From NCBI GenBank assembly GCA_041393015.1, contig JAWKKV010000004.1:124001-188000 (forward strand): a stretch of 64,000 nt of DNA. The letters run 5' to 3'. The notes under the pieces are model-generated. The model was not told the DNA's origin. It ran no database searches and was given only the letters and a program-made list of their open reading frames with translations. The position numbers were made by a program, and so were the translations under genes. Origin of the DNA: JAGQYH01 sp041393015 (GTDB lineage Bacteria > Bacteroidota > Bacteroidia > Chitinophagales > JADIYW01). Positions 1 through 8,398 of the stretch are shown here, one piece after another. The first letter of the stretch is position 1; each line of letters begins with the position of its first letter.

Positions 1-158
1 AAGCAGGTGGAACATTTGTAATTTGCGGTTTAAATGAGCAAGTACAAAAGTTGATCAAAATCTCGCAATTAGAGAATATTTTAAGCATTTTTCCAACGAA
101 ATCTGAAGCCATTGATTACGCTCTTTTAGAAGAATTAGAGCGAGATCTTAAACAATAG
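1..158 (+). CDS. STAS-domain protein, C-terminal fragment
   Basis: The window opens inside a reading frame (codons from base 3) that ends in TAG at 156-158. It encodes about 52 residues beginning AGGTFVICGLNEQV and ending LEELERDLKQ. The pattern GGTFVICGLNEQVQKLI followed by LENILSIFPTKSEAI resembles the last strand and helix of STAS domains (anti-sigma-factor antagonist family), where a late motif of the type L.I.F.~F.s..eA is typical. The ribonuclease Z gene starts two bases after its stop, so the two are probably co-transcribed. The N-terminal half, with the phosphorylatable serine region, lies outside the window, so function is inferred from the fold only. Confidence 0.6.
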   Translation, partial: AGGTFVICGLNEQVQKLIKISQLENILSIFPTKSEAIDYALLEELERDLKQ

Positions 159-160
159 AA

Positions 161-1081
161 TTGATTTTTTCAGTGCAAATATTGGGTAGCAATTCTGCAT
201 TGGCTGCTCATGGTAGGCATCCAACAGCGCAAATTGTTCGTCACCATAAATCCATATTTTTGGTTGATTGTGGAGAGGGAACGCAAATGCGCATGTCTAC
301 TTTCAAAATTAAGCGTTCCAAGATTAAGCATATTTTTATTAGTCATTTGCATGGCGATCATTACTTTGGATTGATTGGCTTATTGACTTCCTATCATTTA
401 ATGAAGCGAACTGAAACGTTAACGATTCATGCGCCTGCACCTTTAAAAAACATCATTGAAGCGCAATTAAATGCTAGTAACACTGTTTTAAGCTATGATT
501 TAATTTTTGAATCAACTCAAGCAGATGAGAAACAATTGATTTATGAAAATGAACACTTAAAAGTTTATAGTTTTCCTTTGGTTCATCGAATTCCAACTAC
601 CGGATTTATTTTTGAAGAGAAATTAGGGTCGAGAAGGATCAATGGTGAAAAAGTAGATCAGTTAAAGCTTGGACGGTCGCATTACAAAGCTTTAAAGCTG
701 GGAAATGCAATAGAGATAGAAGGGAAAATATATTCAAGTGAAGAATTAACATTGCCTGCTTACCTGCCTCGGTCTTATGTATTTTGCTCTGATACCTGCT
801 ATTTACCTCAATTACAAGATCAATTTTCTAATGTTGATTTGTTGTACCATGAAGCGACTTTCACCAAAGATGCGACGCTTAGAGCAGCAGAAACTTTTCA
901 TAGTACTACAGAACAAGCCGGTCAAATAGCTAAGTTAACCCAATCAAAAGAGTTGTTAATTGGCCATTTCAGCTCAAAATATATTGACTTAATGGAAGTA
1001 TTACAAGAAGCGAAAGCTGTTTTCCCCAATACACAATTAGCTATTGAAGGAGAAATTTTTGATATTCCTCGTAACCAATAG
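161..1081 (+). CDS. rnz: Ribonuclease Z
   Basis: A 306-residue metallo-beta-lactamase-fold tRNA 3' endonuclease that removes 3' trailers from tRNA precursors in the cytoplasm. The zinc motif is H62-L-H64-G-D66-H67 (HLHGDH). Further family landmarks are DCGEGTQMRM near residue 36, FCSDTCY near 207 and GHFSSKY near 268. The length is normal for the short bacterial form. The start is TTG, two bases after the stop of the STAS gene. The resulting N-terminus MIFSVQILGSNSALAAHGR aligns with the usual strand 1, so this rare start codon is well supported. The gene converges with the response regulator below, with one base between the two stop codons. Confidence 0.95.
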   Translation: MIFSVQILGSNSALAAHGRHPTAQIVRHHKSIFLVDCGEGTQMRMSTFKIKRSKIKHIFISHLHGDHYFGLIGLLTSYHLMKRTETLTIHAPAPLKNIIEAQLNASNTVLSYDLIFESTQADEKQLIYENEHLKVYSFPLVHRIPTTGFIFEEKLGSRRINGEKVDQLKLGRSHYKALKLGNAIEIEGKIYSSEELTLPAYLPRSYVFCSDTCYLPQLQDQFSNVDLLYHEATFTKDATLRAAETFHSTTEQAGQIAKLTQSKELLIGHFSSKYIDLMEVLQEAKAVFPNTQLAIEGEIFDIPRNQ

Positions 1082-1082
1082 A

Positions 1083-2441
1083 TTATCTCTTCTTCAAACC
1101 GTATTTCTCCATTTTTTGGTACAACTGACTTCTTTGAACTTCAATAGTATCGGCAGTTTTAGAGACATTCCAACCATTTTCCTCTAAATGATGCTCAATG
1201 AATACTTTTTCCATGTATTCTTTATACTGTTGGAAATTGCTAAAATTGTCATAGTTCATTGCACCACTAGGTAATTCAGCGGTAGAAGTAGAGCAGTAGT
1301 ATTTTACATCTTCAGCGGTAATGGTCTTGCCACTCATAATGATTAATCGCTCTGTAATATTTCTCAATTCTCTTATGTTACCTGTCCAGTTTCTTTGTAC
1401 AAGAAGATCGTAGCCTTCTTTTTCAATAACTTTTGGCGCCATTCCGTATTCTTTGCAGATTTCATCTAAAAAATAATCTACTAATAAAGGAATATCATCT
1501 TTCCTGTCATTTAAAGACGGAACGTGAATGATAATAACACTCAGTCTGTGATAAAGGTCCATTCTGAATTTCTTCTCATCAATCTCTGCCAATAGATCTT
1601 TATTGGTTGCTGCTACTATTCTAACATCTACTTTAATTTCTTTATCGCCACCAACTCTTGTAATCTTATTTTCTTGCAATGCCCTTAGTACCTTAGCTTG
1701 AGCTGAAAGACTCATATCGCCGATCTCATCTAAGAAAAGTGTTCCGCCATTAGCTTGTTCAAATTTTCCAATTCTTTGTTTAACTGCTGAAGTAAAAGCT
1801 CCTTTCTCGTGTCCAAACAATTCGCTTTCTATTAACTCTGCCGGTATGGCGGCGCAATTCACTTCAATTAATGGACCATCTGAACGATTACTTTTTTCAT
1901 GAATCCATTTAGCAACTAATTCTTTTCCAGAACCATTGTCACCGGTCACTAAAACTCGAGCATCTGTTGGAGCTACTTTTTCAATATCTTCCTTGATTTT
2001 AAGAATAGGTAAGGAGTCTCCAACAATATCTCTTGTGCCGGATACTTTTCTTTTTAAAACTTTGGTTTCGGTAATTAAGGTCGCCTTATCCATTGCATTT
2101 CTAATGGTGATCAACAACCTATTTAAATCTGGTGGCTTAGAAATGTAATCGTAGGCTCCTTTTTTAACGGCTTCTACGGCAGTATCAATATTTCCATGGC
2201 CCGAAAGCATAATAATTGGCACATCAATACCTGCTTTGTTGACGGCTTCCATTACTTCCATGCCATCCATTTTTGGCATTTTAATATCTAAGATCACAAC
2301 ATCATAGGTGTTGCTTTTAATCATAGCTAACCCTTCTTCACCGTCAGAAGCCTCTTCAATTTTATATTTTTCGTATTCTAAAATTTCTTTTAGCGTCCGT
2401 CTAATTGCCTTTTCATCATCTACTATTAATATAGTTGCCAT
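1083..2441 (-). CDS. Sigma-54-type (NtrC family) response regulator
   Basis: A 452-residue cytoplasmic regulator with three domains. Receiver 1-120: acidic pair D8/D9, phosphoacceptor D52 in ILDIKMP, K102 in SKPP. AAA+ 138-375: Walker A GDNGSGKE at 167-174, Walker B LFLDEI at 235-240. A Fis-type helix-turn-helix lies in the last 40 residues (WNVSKTADTIEVQRSQLYQKM). The sigma-54 contact loop reads GAFTSA (214-219) rather than the consensus GAFTGA. By family it would be phosphorylated by a sensor kinase and activate RpoN promoters. No kinase gene is adjacent, so the signal is unknown. The start is ATG. Confidence 0.93.
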   Translation of the reverse strand: MATILIVDDEKAIRRTLKEILEYEKYKIEEASDGEEGLAMIKSNTYDVVILDIKMPKMDGMEVMEAVNKAGIDVPIIMLSGHGNIDTAVEAVKKGAYDYISKPPDLNRLLITIRNAMDKATLITETKVLKRKVSGTRDIVGDSLPILKIKEDIEKVAPTDARVLVTGDNGSGKELVAKWIHEKSNRSDGPLIEVNCAAIPAELIESELFGHEKGAFTSAVKQRIGKFEQANGGTLFLDEIGDMSLSAQAKVLRALQENKITRVGGDKEIKVDVRIVAATNKDLLAEIDEKKFRMDLYHRLSVIIIHVPSLNDRKDDIPLLVDYFLDEICKEYGMAPKVIEKEGYDLLVQRNWTGNIRELRNITERLIIMSGKTITAEDVKYYCSTSTAELPSGAMNYDNFSNFQQYKEYMEKVFIEHHLEENGWNVSKTADTIEVQRSQLYQKMEKYGLKKR

Positions 2442-2521
2442 ATTTTTCTTAATCTATTTAGCTTTTGTATCAAAGCTTTAAAAAACAAAATAATTTTTAG
2501 TTTAAAAAATTCCTTAAAATA

Positions 2522-2846
2522 AAAACAGACCTATAAGCCGGGTTCTGTATATCTCTATCATTTATCTGCACTTACCATCGCTGGCAAGTTGTATCAGTCC
2601 ACCCATTCCGATCGGTCTGGCTAACCTTAAGCCGGAACTTATTTGACTTTTCAACGCCCGAGGTTTATAGATAACTAATGTTGCCATTAGAATTTTTCAC
2701 TCCCGATTGCTCGGGACAATTTTCTGTTACACTTTCTATCCTGATTACTCAGAATCCTCCCGTTAGGAGGCGAGCTGCCATGTGCTGCCCGGACTTTCCT
2801 TCCCTATAACCATAAAGTTATAAAGACGATAGAGCAGTCTGTTTTT
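2522..2846 (-). ncRNA. rnpB: RNase P RNA (bacterial type A)
   Basis: On the minus strand this stretch carries the hallmark conserved blocks of RNase P RNA: GGAAAGTCCGGGCAGCA (complement of about 2784-2800) near the 5' side and ACAGAACCCGGCTTATAG (complement of 2531-2548) near the 3' side. Together these make helix P4. The ends pair as helix P1 (AAAACAGAC with GTCTGTTTT), which sets the limits within a few bases. The length of about 325 is normal. It is the catalytic RNA that matures tRNA 5' ends. It lies between the response regulator and a methyltransferase. Confidence 0.95.
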
Positions 2847-2945
2847 ATTTTAAAGAACTTAAGCGCGAAAATACGCATTCTTATTCAGCGTAAGTTATAA
2901 TAGAAGTGAAATTGTTAAAATTCCATTCCTCGAAGGGGAAATTTG

Positions 2946-2964
2946 TCCAAATTTTTAATTTGGA
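2946..2964. promoter_or_regulatory. 19-bp palindrome, possible operator or hairpin
   Basis: TCCAAATTTTTAATTTGGA is an inverted repeat with 8-bp arms and a three-base centre. It lies 70-88 bases before the preferred start of the methyltransferase gene and about 57 bases before its -7 element. It could be an operator or a small transcribed hairpin. There is no evidence for a bound protein. Confidence 0.3.
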
Positions 2965-3021
2965 AACAAAATAGGAGCGGTTTTAAATTTGAAACGCCAT
3001 CAAATAATTACACAACTCTAC

Positions 3022-3029
3022 TATATTTG
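3022..3029 (+). promoter_or_regulatory. Bacteroidota -7 element before methyltransferase
   Basis: TATATTTG matches TAnnTTTG exactly and ends four bases before the ATG at 3034. The same spacing is seen before the Lgt-like gene and nearly so before metG. No well-spaced -33 TTG is present (the nearest TTTG is at 2988-2991, about 30 bases away). If used, the transcript would be nearly leaderless. Confidence 0.45.
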
Positions 3030-3033
3030 TTTG

Positions 3034-3684
3034 ATGGCAGCAACGCTAAAATGGAAAATAGCTCAAAAGTTAGAACTCAAATGGTGGCAAAATTATTTGG
3101 GTAAAAAGGATGTAGCTACTTACCTAAACTGGAAAAAGCAATATTGGGTTGGTTTTTTAAAAGAGATTGGAGAAACGGTTCAAATTGCACCAAACGAAAG
3201 AGTTTTAGATGCAGGTTGTGGACCAGCTGGCATTTTCACCATAATTGATTCAGAAGTTGTTGTTGCGGTCGATCCATTATTAGATGCATATGAAAGTAAT
3301 TTAGATCACTTTTCAAAAGCATTGTATCCAAAAGTGCAGTTTGAAACAGCTTCGATTGAAAACTATTCCTGTAAAAGTCAATTTGACAAAGTATTTTGCT
3401 TAAACGCTATCAATCATGTAGCCGACATTGAATTGGCTTTTGATAATTTATTTTCTTGGTTAAAACCGCAAGGGCAGTTAATAGTATCTATTGATAGTCA
3501 CAACTACAAGCTTTTAAAAACTATTTTTCGTTTGATTCCTGGAGATGCTTTGCATCCTCATCAATTTGATTTAGCAGATTACAGAAAATTCATAACGGAT
3601 AGAAACGGAGAAATTCTCGAAGAAGTGAATAGTAAACCAGGAAATATATTCGATTATTGGGTGTTGGTGGTGAGGAAGAAATAA
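3034..3684 (+). CDS. Class I SAM-dependent methyltransferase
   Basis: A 216-residue soluble protein with a Rossmann-fold SAM-binding domain. Motif I is VLDAGCGPAGIF and motif II lies near VVVAVDPLLDAYESNL. A post-I acidic residue follows, then the FDKVFCLNAINHV strand typical of methyltransferase types 11/25. The substrate cannot be told. The frame is open upstream to a TTG at 2989 (AGGAG 11 bases before it), which would add 15 residues. I prefer ATG 3034 because a perfect TAnnTTTG lies just upstream of it. The gene stands alone, and an inverted-repeat element begins one base after its stop codon. Confidence 0.8.
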   Translation: MAATLKWKIAQKLELKWWQNYLGKKDVATYLNWKKQYWVGFLKEIGETVQIAPNERVLDAGCGPAGIFTIIDSEVVVAVDPLLDAYESNLDHFSKALYPKVQFETASIENYSCKSQFDKVFCLNAINHVADIELAFDNLFSWLKPQGQLIVSIDSHNYKLLKTIFRLIPGDALHPHQFDLADYRKFITDRNGEILEEVNSKPGNIFDYWVLVVRKK

Positions 3685-3685
3685 C

Positions 3686-3909
3686 TGACACGAATTTCAC
3701 GAATACCACAAATGTTTTTGAAGAATTGCATTGCTTTTCTTTTCAGAGCGAATAATTTTACAAAAGAGTTTGCCGCGAAAGCGGCAAAAATCAGTGAAAT
3801 AGATATTTAAAATATAATAAATGCAAAAATGGGTGGCTAAAAAAGCTAATACTGAGATAGAATAGTCAATCATATTTGAATAACTCCAAAATCTGTGATA
3901 TTCGTGTCA
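3686..3909. repeat. Small inverted-repeat (MITE-like) intergenic element
   Basis: A 224-bp segment is bounded by imperfect terminal inverted repeats. The left end TGACACGAATTTCAC (3686-3700) matches the complement of the right end, GTGATATTCGTGTCA (3895-3909), at 14 of 15 positions. Inside is a perfect hairpin, TTTGCCGCGAAAGCGGCAAA (3769-3788), with an 8-bp stem and a GAAA loop. No open reading frame is carried. It fills the gap between two gene 3' ends. Intergenic repeats of the ACACGAATTTCACGAAT type are known to me from many Bacteroidota genomes. Whether this one moved by a transposase in trans or is a REP-like structural element cannot be told. Confidence 0.6.
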
Positions 3910-3930
3910 AAAAAAGATAGAATATTTTTA

Positions 3931-4827
3931 TCACTGCTCCCAACTGACTCCATCCACTCCAATCTCTAACTTACCTACTTTGCCTAAAATAATGGCTTCG
4001 TTATTGGCAATATGTCCGGCAGGAAAGTTGAAGCATATAGGATAATCAAACTCATTTACATGTTCAACAATAATTTCTTCAGCTGTTTTGCCAAATGGCG
4101 TATCGTTGTCGTTCATGTCGGTCATTCCACCAACCACCAAAGCCGCTAGATGATCCAGTTTACCTGCATTTTTTAAACTAATCATCATTCTATCAATGTG
4201 ATATAAGTATTCATCTAAGTCTTCAATGAAAAGAATTTTTCCAGCAGATTGAATGTCGTGCTTAGTGCCATTCATACTATATAATAATGATAGATTGCCT
4301 CCTACAATTTCAGCATCAACTTTTCCTGTGCTATTAAAAGGGTGTGTAGGAAATGAATAATTCAAGATATTTCCTTGCAAAGCTTCTTTTATGCTATTTA
4401 AACTTTCAATAGTATTCGTTTTAAAAACACTCGGCATCGAAGCATGAAGTGAAGCGATTTCTAAATTTTGATTTATATGCCCGTGTAAAATGGTAATATC
4501 AGAAAAACCAATAATCCATTTAGGTTGTTCCATGAATTTTTTAAAATCTAGAAGATCTAGTATTCTAACCGTTCCATAGCCACCTCTACAAATTAAAATG
4601 GCGTTTACTTCGTCATCATCCATTAAATTTTGGAAGCTTTGAGCTCGTTCTACATCACTTCCTCCAAATTGATCTTTGACCAAACCAATGGCGCTTCCAA
4701 TTTTTACCTTAAATCCCCAAGATTCAATTATCTTAATGGCAGGTTGTAATTCTTCTAAAGTAATGGAACGTGCCGTACAAGTGAGTCCAATAGTGTCTCC
4801 AGGTTTTAAATATGGTGGAATTTTCAT
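3931..4827 (-). CDS. ldcA: LD-carboxypeptidase (peptidase S66)
   Basis: A 298-residue enzyme of the murein tetrapeptide LD-carboxypeptidase family, which removes the terminal D-Ala from recycled muropeptides. The family Ser-Glu-His triad is visible: S109 in GFSD, E202 in FIEDLDEYLYHIDR and H272 in PAGHIANNEA. The nucleotide-fold N-terminal motif ICRGGYGTVRIL precedes the serine. No signal peptide is evident, which fits the cytoplasmic recycling role. The ATP-grasp gene lies 48 bases upstream on the same strand. The start is ATG with M-K-I-P-P-Y-L-K-P-G-D, the usual S66 beginning. Confidence 0.92.
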   Translation of the reverse strand: MKIPPYLKPGDTIGLTCTARSITLEELQPAIKIIESWGFKVKIGSAIGLVKDQFGGSDVERAQSFQNLMDDDEVNAILICRGGYGTVRILDLLDFKKFMEQPKWIIGFSDITILHGHINQNLEIASLHASMPSVFKTNTIESLNSIKEALQGNILNYSFPTHPFNSTGKVDAEIVGGNLSLLYSMNGTKHDIQSAGKILFIEDLDEYLYHIDRMMISLKNAGKLDHLAALVVGGMTDMNDNDTPFGKTAEEIIVEHVNEFDYPICFNFPAGHIANNEAIILGKVGKLEIGVDGVSWEQ

Positions 4828-4875
4828 GTAGGTAAATATAAATCTTTAAACTTGTCTCTTATTATCAAGAAAAAA

Positions 4876-5784
4876 TTAGATTGACTGTCTAACTGATTCC
4901 TTTAAAGCATTAGCAAAAGCCATAGCCGCTGGCTCATAATTTCGCATCCATAACTCCGGCTCAATCATTTCAACTTCTGAAACGCATAATTCATCATTGT
5001 CATCCCACATAGCATCCACTCTAGCGTAAATAGGCAACTCAGGACAGGCTTGAATTACTTTTTCACAGAAAGCTATTTCTTCTTTATTGGCTTTGTAATT
5101 ATGTACACTGCCACCAAAATCATCTTGTACCCTAAAATCACCCGGCTTAGCAATTTTCAAAATGGCATGACTGAATTTTCCGCCAAATACCATTAAACTC
5201 ACTTCACCTTTGGTTAGAATACTTTTTTGAAAAGGTTGTAGTAACAAGGCTTCGCTCTTTATCAATTGTTGGAAGATTGATTCATGGTCTTCAATATTTG
5301 AATTGTTGAGCTTGTAAGTATGTCTAGCTGCTCCAGCAATCGCAGGTTTCAAAATAGCATCTTCCCAATCACATTCCTTTAAGATATTGGCTAATGTCCG
5401 ATTATCACCTTTTTCTATAAAATAAGTGTCCACTATTGGAACGCCTTTCATTTTCAAATCAGCTAAATAATGTTTGTCAATATTCCAATGAATCAAATTA
5501 TAGGAATTAACTAGTTTGGTTTTCTTTTGAACTATTTGTAACCATTTGAAAAATTCATCAAATCGGTCAAAATAATCCCAAGTGGTTCTAAAAAGTGCCA
5601 TTTTAGTTTTTGTCCAATCAAAATCAGCATTGTCCCAATTCGTTCGCCAAACTTTATAGCCTAAATTTTCTAACGCTTCTTTTATCAAACGATCTTCCAA
5701 AAGAACATTTCGTTTGTAATCATTCAACTCTTTTGGAGCAACATATCTGCTATCTGTAAGAATCACTATATCGTATGCATGCAT
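4876..5784 (-). CDS. ATP-grasp domain protein, function unknown
   Basis: A 302-residue cytoplasmic protein with the general plan of ATP-grasp ligases of the RimK/glutathione-synthetase/DcsG type. An N-terminal lobe contains a TDSRYVAP start and FRTTWDYFDR. A central ATP-binding lobe has ILKPAIAGAARHTY and LLLQPFQ. A late YARVDAMWDDNDELCVSEVEMIEPELWM stretch carries the acidic metal ligands (D and E of VDAMW...SEVEMIEPEL). Proteins with this architecture form amide or related bonds using ATP. The substrates here are unknown. It probably shares a transcript with the LD-carboxypeptidase. Whether that implies a cell-wall role is guesswork. Confidence 0.7.
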   Translation of the reverse strand: MHAYDIVILTDSRYVAPKELNDYKRNVLLEDRLIKEALENLGYKVWRTNWDNADFDWTKTKMALFRTTWDYFDRFDEFFKWLQIVQKKTKLVNSYNLIHWNIDKHYLADLKMKGVPIVDTYFIEKGDNRTLANILKECDWEDAILKPAIAGAARHTYKLNNSNIEDHESIFQQLIKSEALLLQPFQKSILTKGEVSLMVFGGKFSHAILKIAKPGDFRVQDDFGGSVHNYKANKEEIAFCEKVIQACPELPIYARVDAMWDDNDELCVSEVEMIEPELWMRNYEPAAMAFANALKESVRQSI

Positions 5785-5863
5785 TCAACTCGTTTGTTTT
5801 GCTAAATTAAATCAACTTTCATTTTTTAACTGGTTTATAAAGAAAATTTTAGCTTTAAACGAA

Positions 5864-5898
5864 TTGACAACTGCCAATAGCTTATTCTTTTATCTTTG
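5864..5898 (+). promoter_or_regulatory. Promoter of metG, probably leaderless
   Basis: TATCTTTG at 5891-5898 is an exact TAnnTTTG -7 element. A TTG at 5864-5866 can serve as the -33 element, though the 24-base spacer is slightly long. The ATG of metG at 5904 begins five bases after the -7 element, so transcription should start at or next to the start codon. Confidence 0.6.
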
Positions 5899-5903
5899 CA
5901 ATC

Positions 5904-7949
5904 ATGGATACACCCAAACGATACACCGTAACTTCTGCCTTACCTTATGCCAATGGTCCATTGCATATTGGTCATTTAGCAGGCGCTTATTTAAATGCAG
6001 ATATTTATGTGAGATATCTACGATTAAAAGGAGAAGATGTAGTGTTTGTTTCTGGATCTGATGAACATGGAGCAGCTATTACTTTACGTGCTAAAAAAGA
6101 AGGAAGTACACCTCAAGAAATTATTGATAAATATCATTTTCAAATTAAAGATTCATTTGAAAAGATGGGGGTTTCTTTTGATATCTATCATCGAACTTCA
6201 TCAGAGCTACATCATCAAACGGCACAAGATTTCTTTCTGAAATGTTTGGAGAATGGCGCTTTTGAAGTGCAAGAATCTGAGCAATACTACGACGAAGAGT
6301 ATAATCAGTTTTTAGCGGATAGGTATATTACAGGTGTTTGTCCGAAATGTAACTACGATAAAGCTTATGGGGATCAGTGTGAAAGTTGTGGAAGTAGCTT
6401 AAGTCCAACAGACCTAGGTAATCCAATCTCTACTTTAAGTGGAAAATCTCCGAAACTGAAAGCGACGAAGCATTGGTATTTACCTTTAGATCAATATGAA
6501 GATTGGTTGAAAGAATGGATTGTGGAAGGCAAGAAAGGTGTTTGGAAAACCAATGTTTATGGTCAATGTAAATCTTGGATTGATGGAGGTTTGCATTCAA
6601 GAGCCATGACAAGAGATTTAGATTGGGGCGTTAAAGTGCCATTAGAAGGAGCAGAAGGGAAAGTTTTATATGTTTGGTTAGATGCGCCTATTGGATATAT
6701 TTCTGCAACAAAACAATGGGCGGCTGACAATAATAAAGATTGGGAGTTGTATTGGAAAAATGACGAAACGAAATTGGTGCATTTTATTGGAAAGGATAAT
6801 ATAGTTTTCCATTGTATTACATTTCCTTCCTTGTTAAAAGCAAATGGAGAGTTTGTTTTACCGGAAGATGTTCCGGCTAATGAATTCATGAATTTGCAAG
6901 GCGATAAGATTTCTACTTCTAGAAATTGGGCGGTTTGGGCGCATGAGTATTTAGATGAATTTCCTGATAAAGTGGATGAATTAAGATATACTTTGATGGC
7001 CAATATGCCGGAAACTAAAGATGCAGAATTCACTTGGGAAGATTATCAAGCCAGAGTAAACAATGAGTTGGTGGCTACTTTAGGTAATTTAGAAAATAGA
7101 GTAGTGGTTTTAATCAATAAGTACTGGGATGGTATCTTACCCAATATTGAATTGTCAGAATTAACTGATGAAGACAACGAATTAATTCAAAATATTACAA
7201 CTGCTAAAGAGAATATTGGAATTGCTATTGAGCAATATAAATTTAGAGAAGCCTTAAATGCTTTAATGGATCTGGCTCGTAAAGGCAATAAATATTTAGG
7301 GGATAATGAACCTTGGAAGTTGATTAAAACAGATGAAGCAACTGCTAAAAGAATTCTTTATGTGTCGGCTCAAGTAGTAGCCTCTTTTGCTACTTTGGCT
7401 CAGCCTTTTATACCATTTACGGCAGAGAAGATTAGAGTTAAAATGAATTTGTCAGATAGAGTTTGGCAAAATAATTCTAATTGGATAGATGGCGGTAGTC
7501 AAATTGAAAAAGGGTCACTTTTATTTCAAAAGATTGAAGATCAAATGGTAATAGACCAAGTTGCTAAGTTAGAAGCGACTAAGGAGGTTACAAAAGAGAC
7601 CACTCAAAAATATATGCCTATGAAACCGGAAATTACATTTGATGATTTTAGTAAATTAGATATAAGAACAGGTCAGATTATTGCTGCTGAGAAAATACCA
7701 AAGGCGGATAAGCTTTTAAATTTGACTGTTGATTTGGGTTTTGAGAATAGGACCATTGTTTCTGGAATAGCGGAACATTTTACAGTTGAGGAAGTTGTTG
7801 GTAAGAAAGTATCAGTAATAATCAATTTGGCACCACGAAAGTTAAGAGGCGTAGAATCTCAAGGAATGATTTTAATGGCTGAAAATGAAGAAGGACAGTT
7901 AGGTTTTGTATCTAACGATGCCATTGAAGCAGGAATGGTGATTCGATAG
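5904..7949 (+). CDS. metG: Methionyl-tRNA synthetase
   Basis: A 681-residue class I aminoacyl-tRNA synthetase that charges tRNA-Met in the cytoplasm. HIGH lies at 21-24, the KMSKS-type loop is KISTS at 335-339, and a four-cysteine zinc knuckle lies at C146/C149 and C159/C162. An anticodon-binding helical domain follows. From about residue 575 there is a C-terminal OB-fold tRNA-binding domain (FSKLDIRTGQIIAAEKIPKADKL) that promotes dimerisation. The length is full for the long form with the appended domain. ATG at 5904 gives the canonical N-terminus YTVTSALPYANGPLHIGH. Confidence 0.98.
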   Translation: MDTPKRYTVTSALPYANGPLHIGHLAGAYLNADIYVRYLRLKGEDVVFVSGSDEHGAAITLRAKKEGSTPQEIIDKYHFQIKDSFEKMGVSFDIYHRTSSELHHQTAQDFFLKCLENGAFEVQESEQYYDEEYNQFLADRYITGVCPKCNYDKAYGDQCESCGSSLSPTDLGNPISTLSGKSPKLKATKHWYLPLDQYEDWLKEWIVEGKKGVWKTNVYGQCKSWIDGGLHSRAMTRDLDWGVKVPLEGAEGKVLYVWLDAPIGYISATKQWAADNNKDWELYWKNDETKLVHFIGKDNIVFHCITFPSLLKANGEFVLPEDVPANEFMNLQGDKISTSRNWAVWAHEYLDEFPDKVDELRYTLMANMPETKDAEFTWEDYQARVNNELVATLGNLENRVVVLINKYWDGILPNIELSELTDEDNELIQNITTAKENIGIAIEQYKFREALNALMDLARKGNKYLGDNEPWKLIKTDEATAKRILYVSAQVVASFATLAQPFIPFTAEKIRVKMNLSDRVWQNNSNWIDGGSQIEKGSLLFQKIEDQMVIDQVAKLEATKEVTKETTQKYMPMKPEITFDDFSKLDIRTGQIIAAEKIPKADKLLNLTVDLGFENRTIVSGIAEHFTVEEVVGKKVSVIINLAPRKLRGVESQGMILMAENEEGQLGFVSNDAIEAGMVIR

Positions 7950-8073
7950 TACAATAAATCTATCATAAGACTCAATCCTCACATCTAAGAAAAGTTGAGT
8001 GCGTAACATTCAATTTACAATAACGAAATAATTTTCTGCTGTCTAGGTGATATTTACTTAGTAATTCATAGTT

Positions 8074-8145
8074 GGCCGCGTAGTTCAATGGATAGAACAA
8101 GAGTTTCCTAAACTTTAGATGCAAGTTCGATTCTTGCCGTGGCTA
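8074..8145 (+). tRNA. tRNA-Arg (anticodon CCT)
   Basis: A complete cloverleaf folds from the sequence. Acceptor GGCCGCG pairs with CGTGGCT and includes two G-T pairs, one of them at the first position. D stem GTTC/GAAC has GG in its loop. Anticodon stem AGAGT/ACTTT has loop TTCCTAA and CCT at 8107-8109. T stem GCAAG/CTTGC has loop TTCGATT. The variable region is four bases and the discriminator is A at 8145. No CCA is encoded. It reads AGG codons, which are common enough in this AT-rich genome. Confidence 0.85.
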
Positions 8146-8398
8146 CATTTTTTAAGCTACCCAATGAGGTAGTTCTGTAAAATTTCCTATATAGCTAGTG
8201 TTTAGCTAGTTTCTCAATGATAGCTCGATTTTTTTTCAAATGTTAATTTTTCTACAATTTATTTAAATTATGTTAAGACCTAAATAGTTGTAATTCACAA
8301 CTTAATCATTAAATTAGTTCAACATAACTACCCCAAATGGTATTGAGAAGAGGGCATTTTCAAGATACTATTCTATTTTTTATTGAAAAGACCAGAGA

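Noticed and set aside
6563..7033. 156-residue minus-strand frame inside metG
   Set aside because: It is fully covered by the methionyl-tRNA synthetase coding sequence, whose motifs are intact. The reverse frame has no recognisable features.
8157..8172. Hairpin CTACC/GGTAG after the tRNA as a terminator
   Set aside because: The stem is only 5 bp and no T-tract follows, so it does not qualify as an intrinsic terminator.
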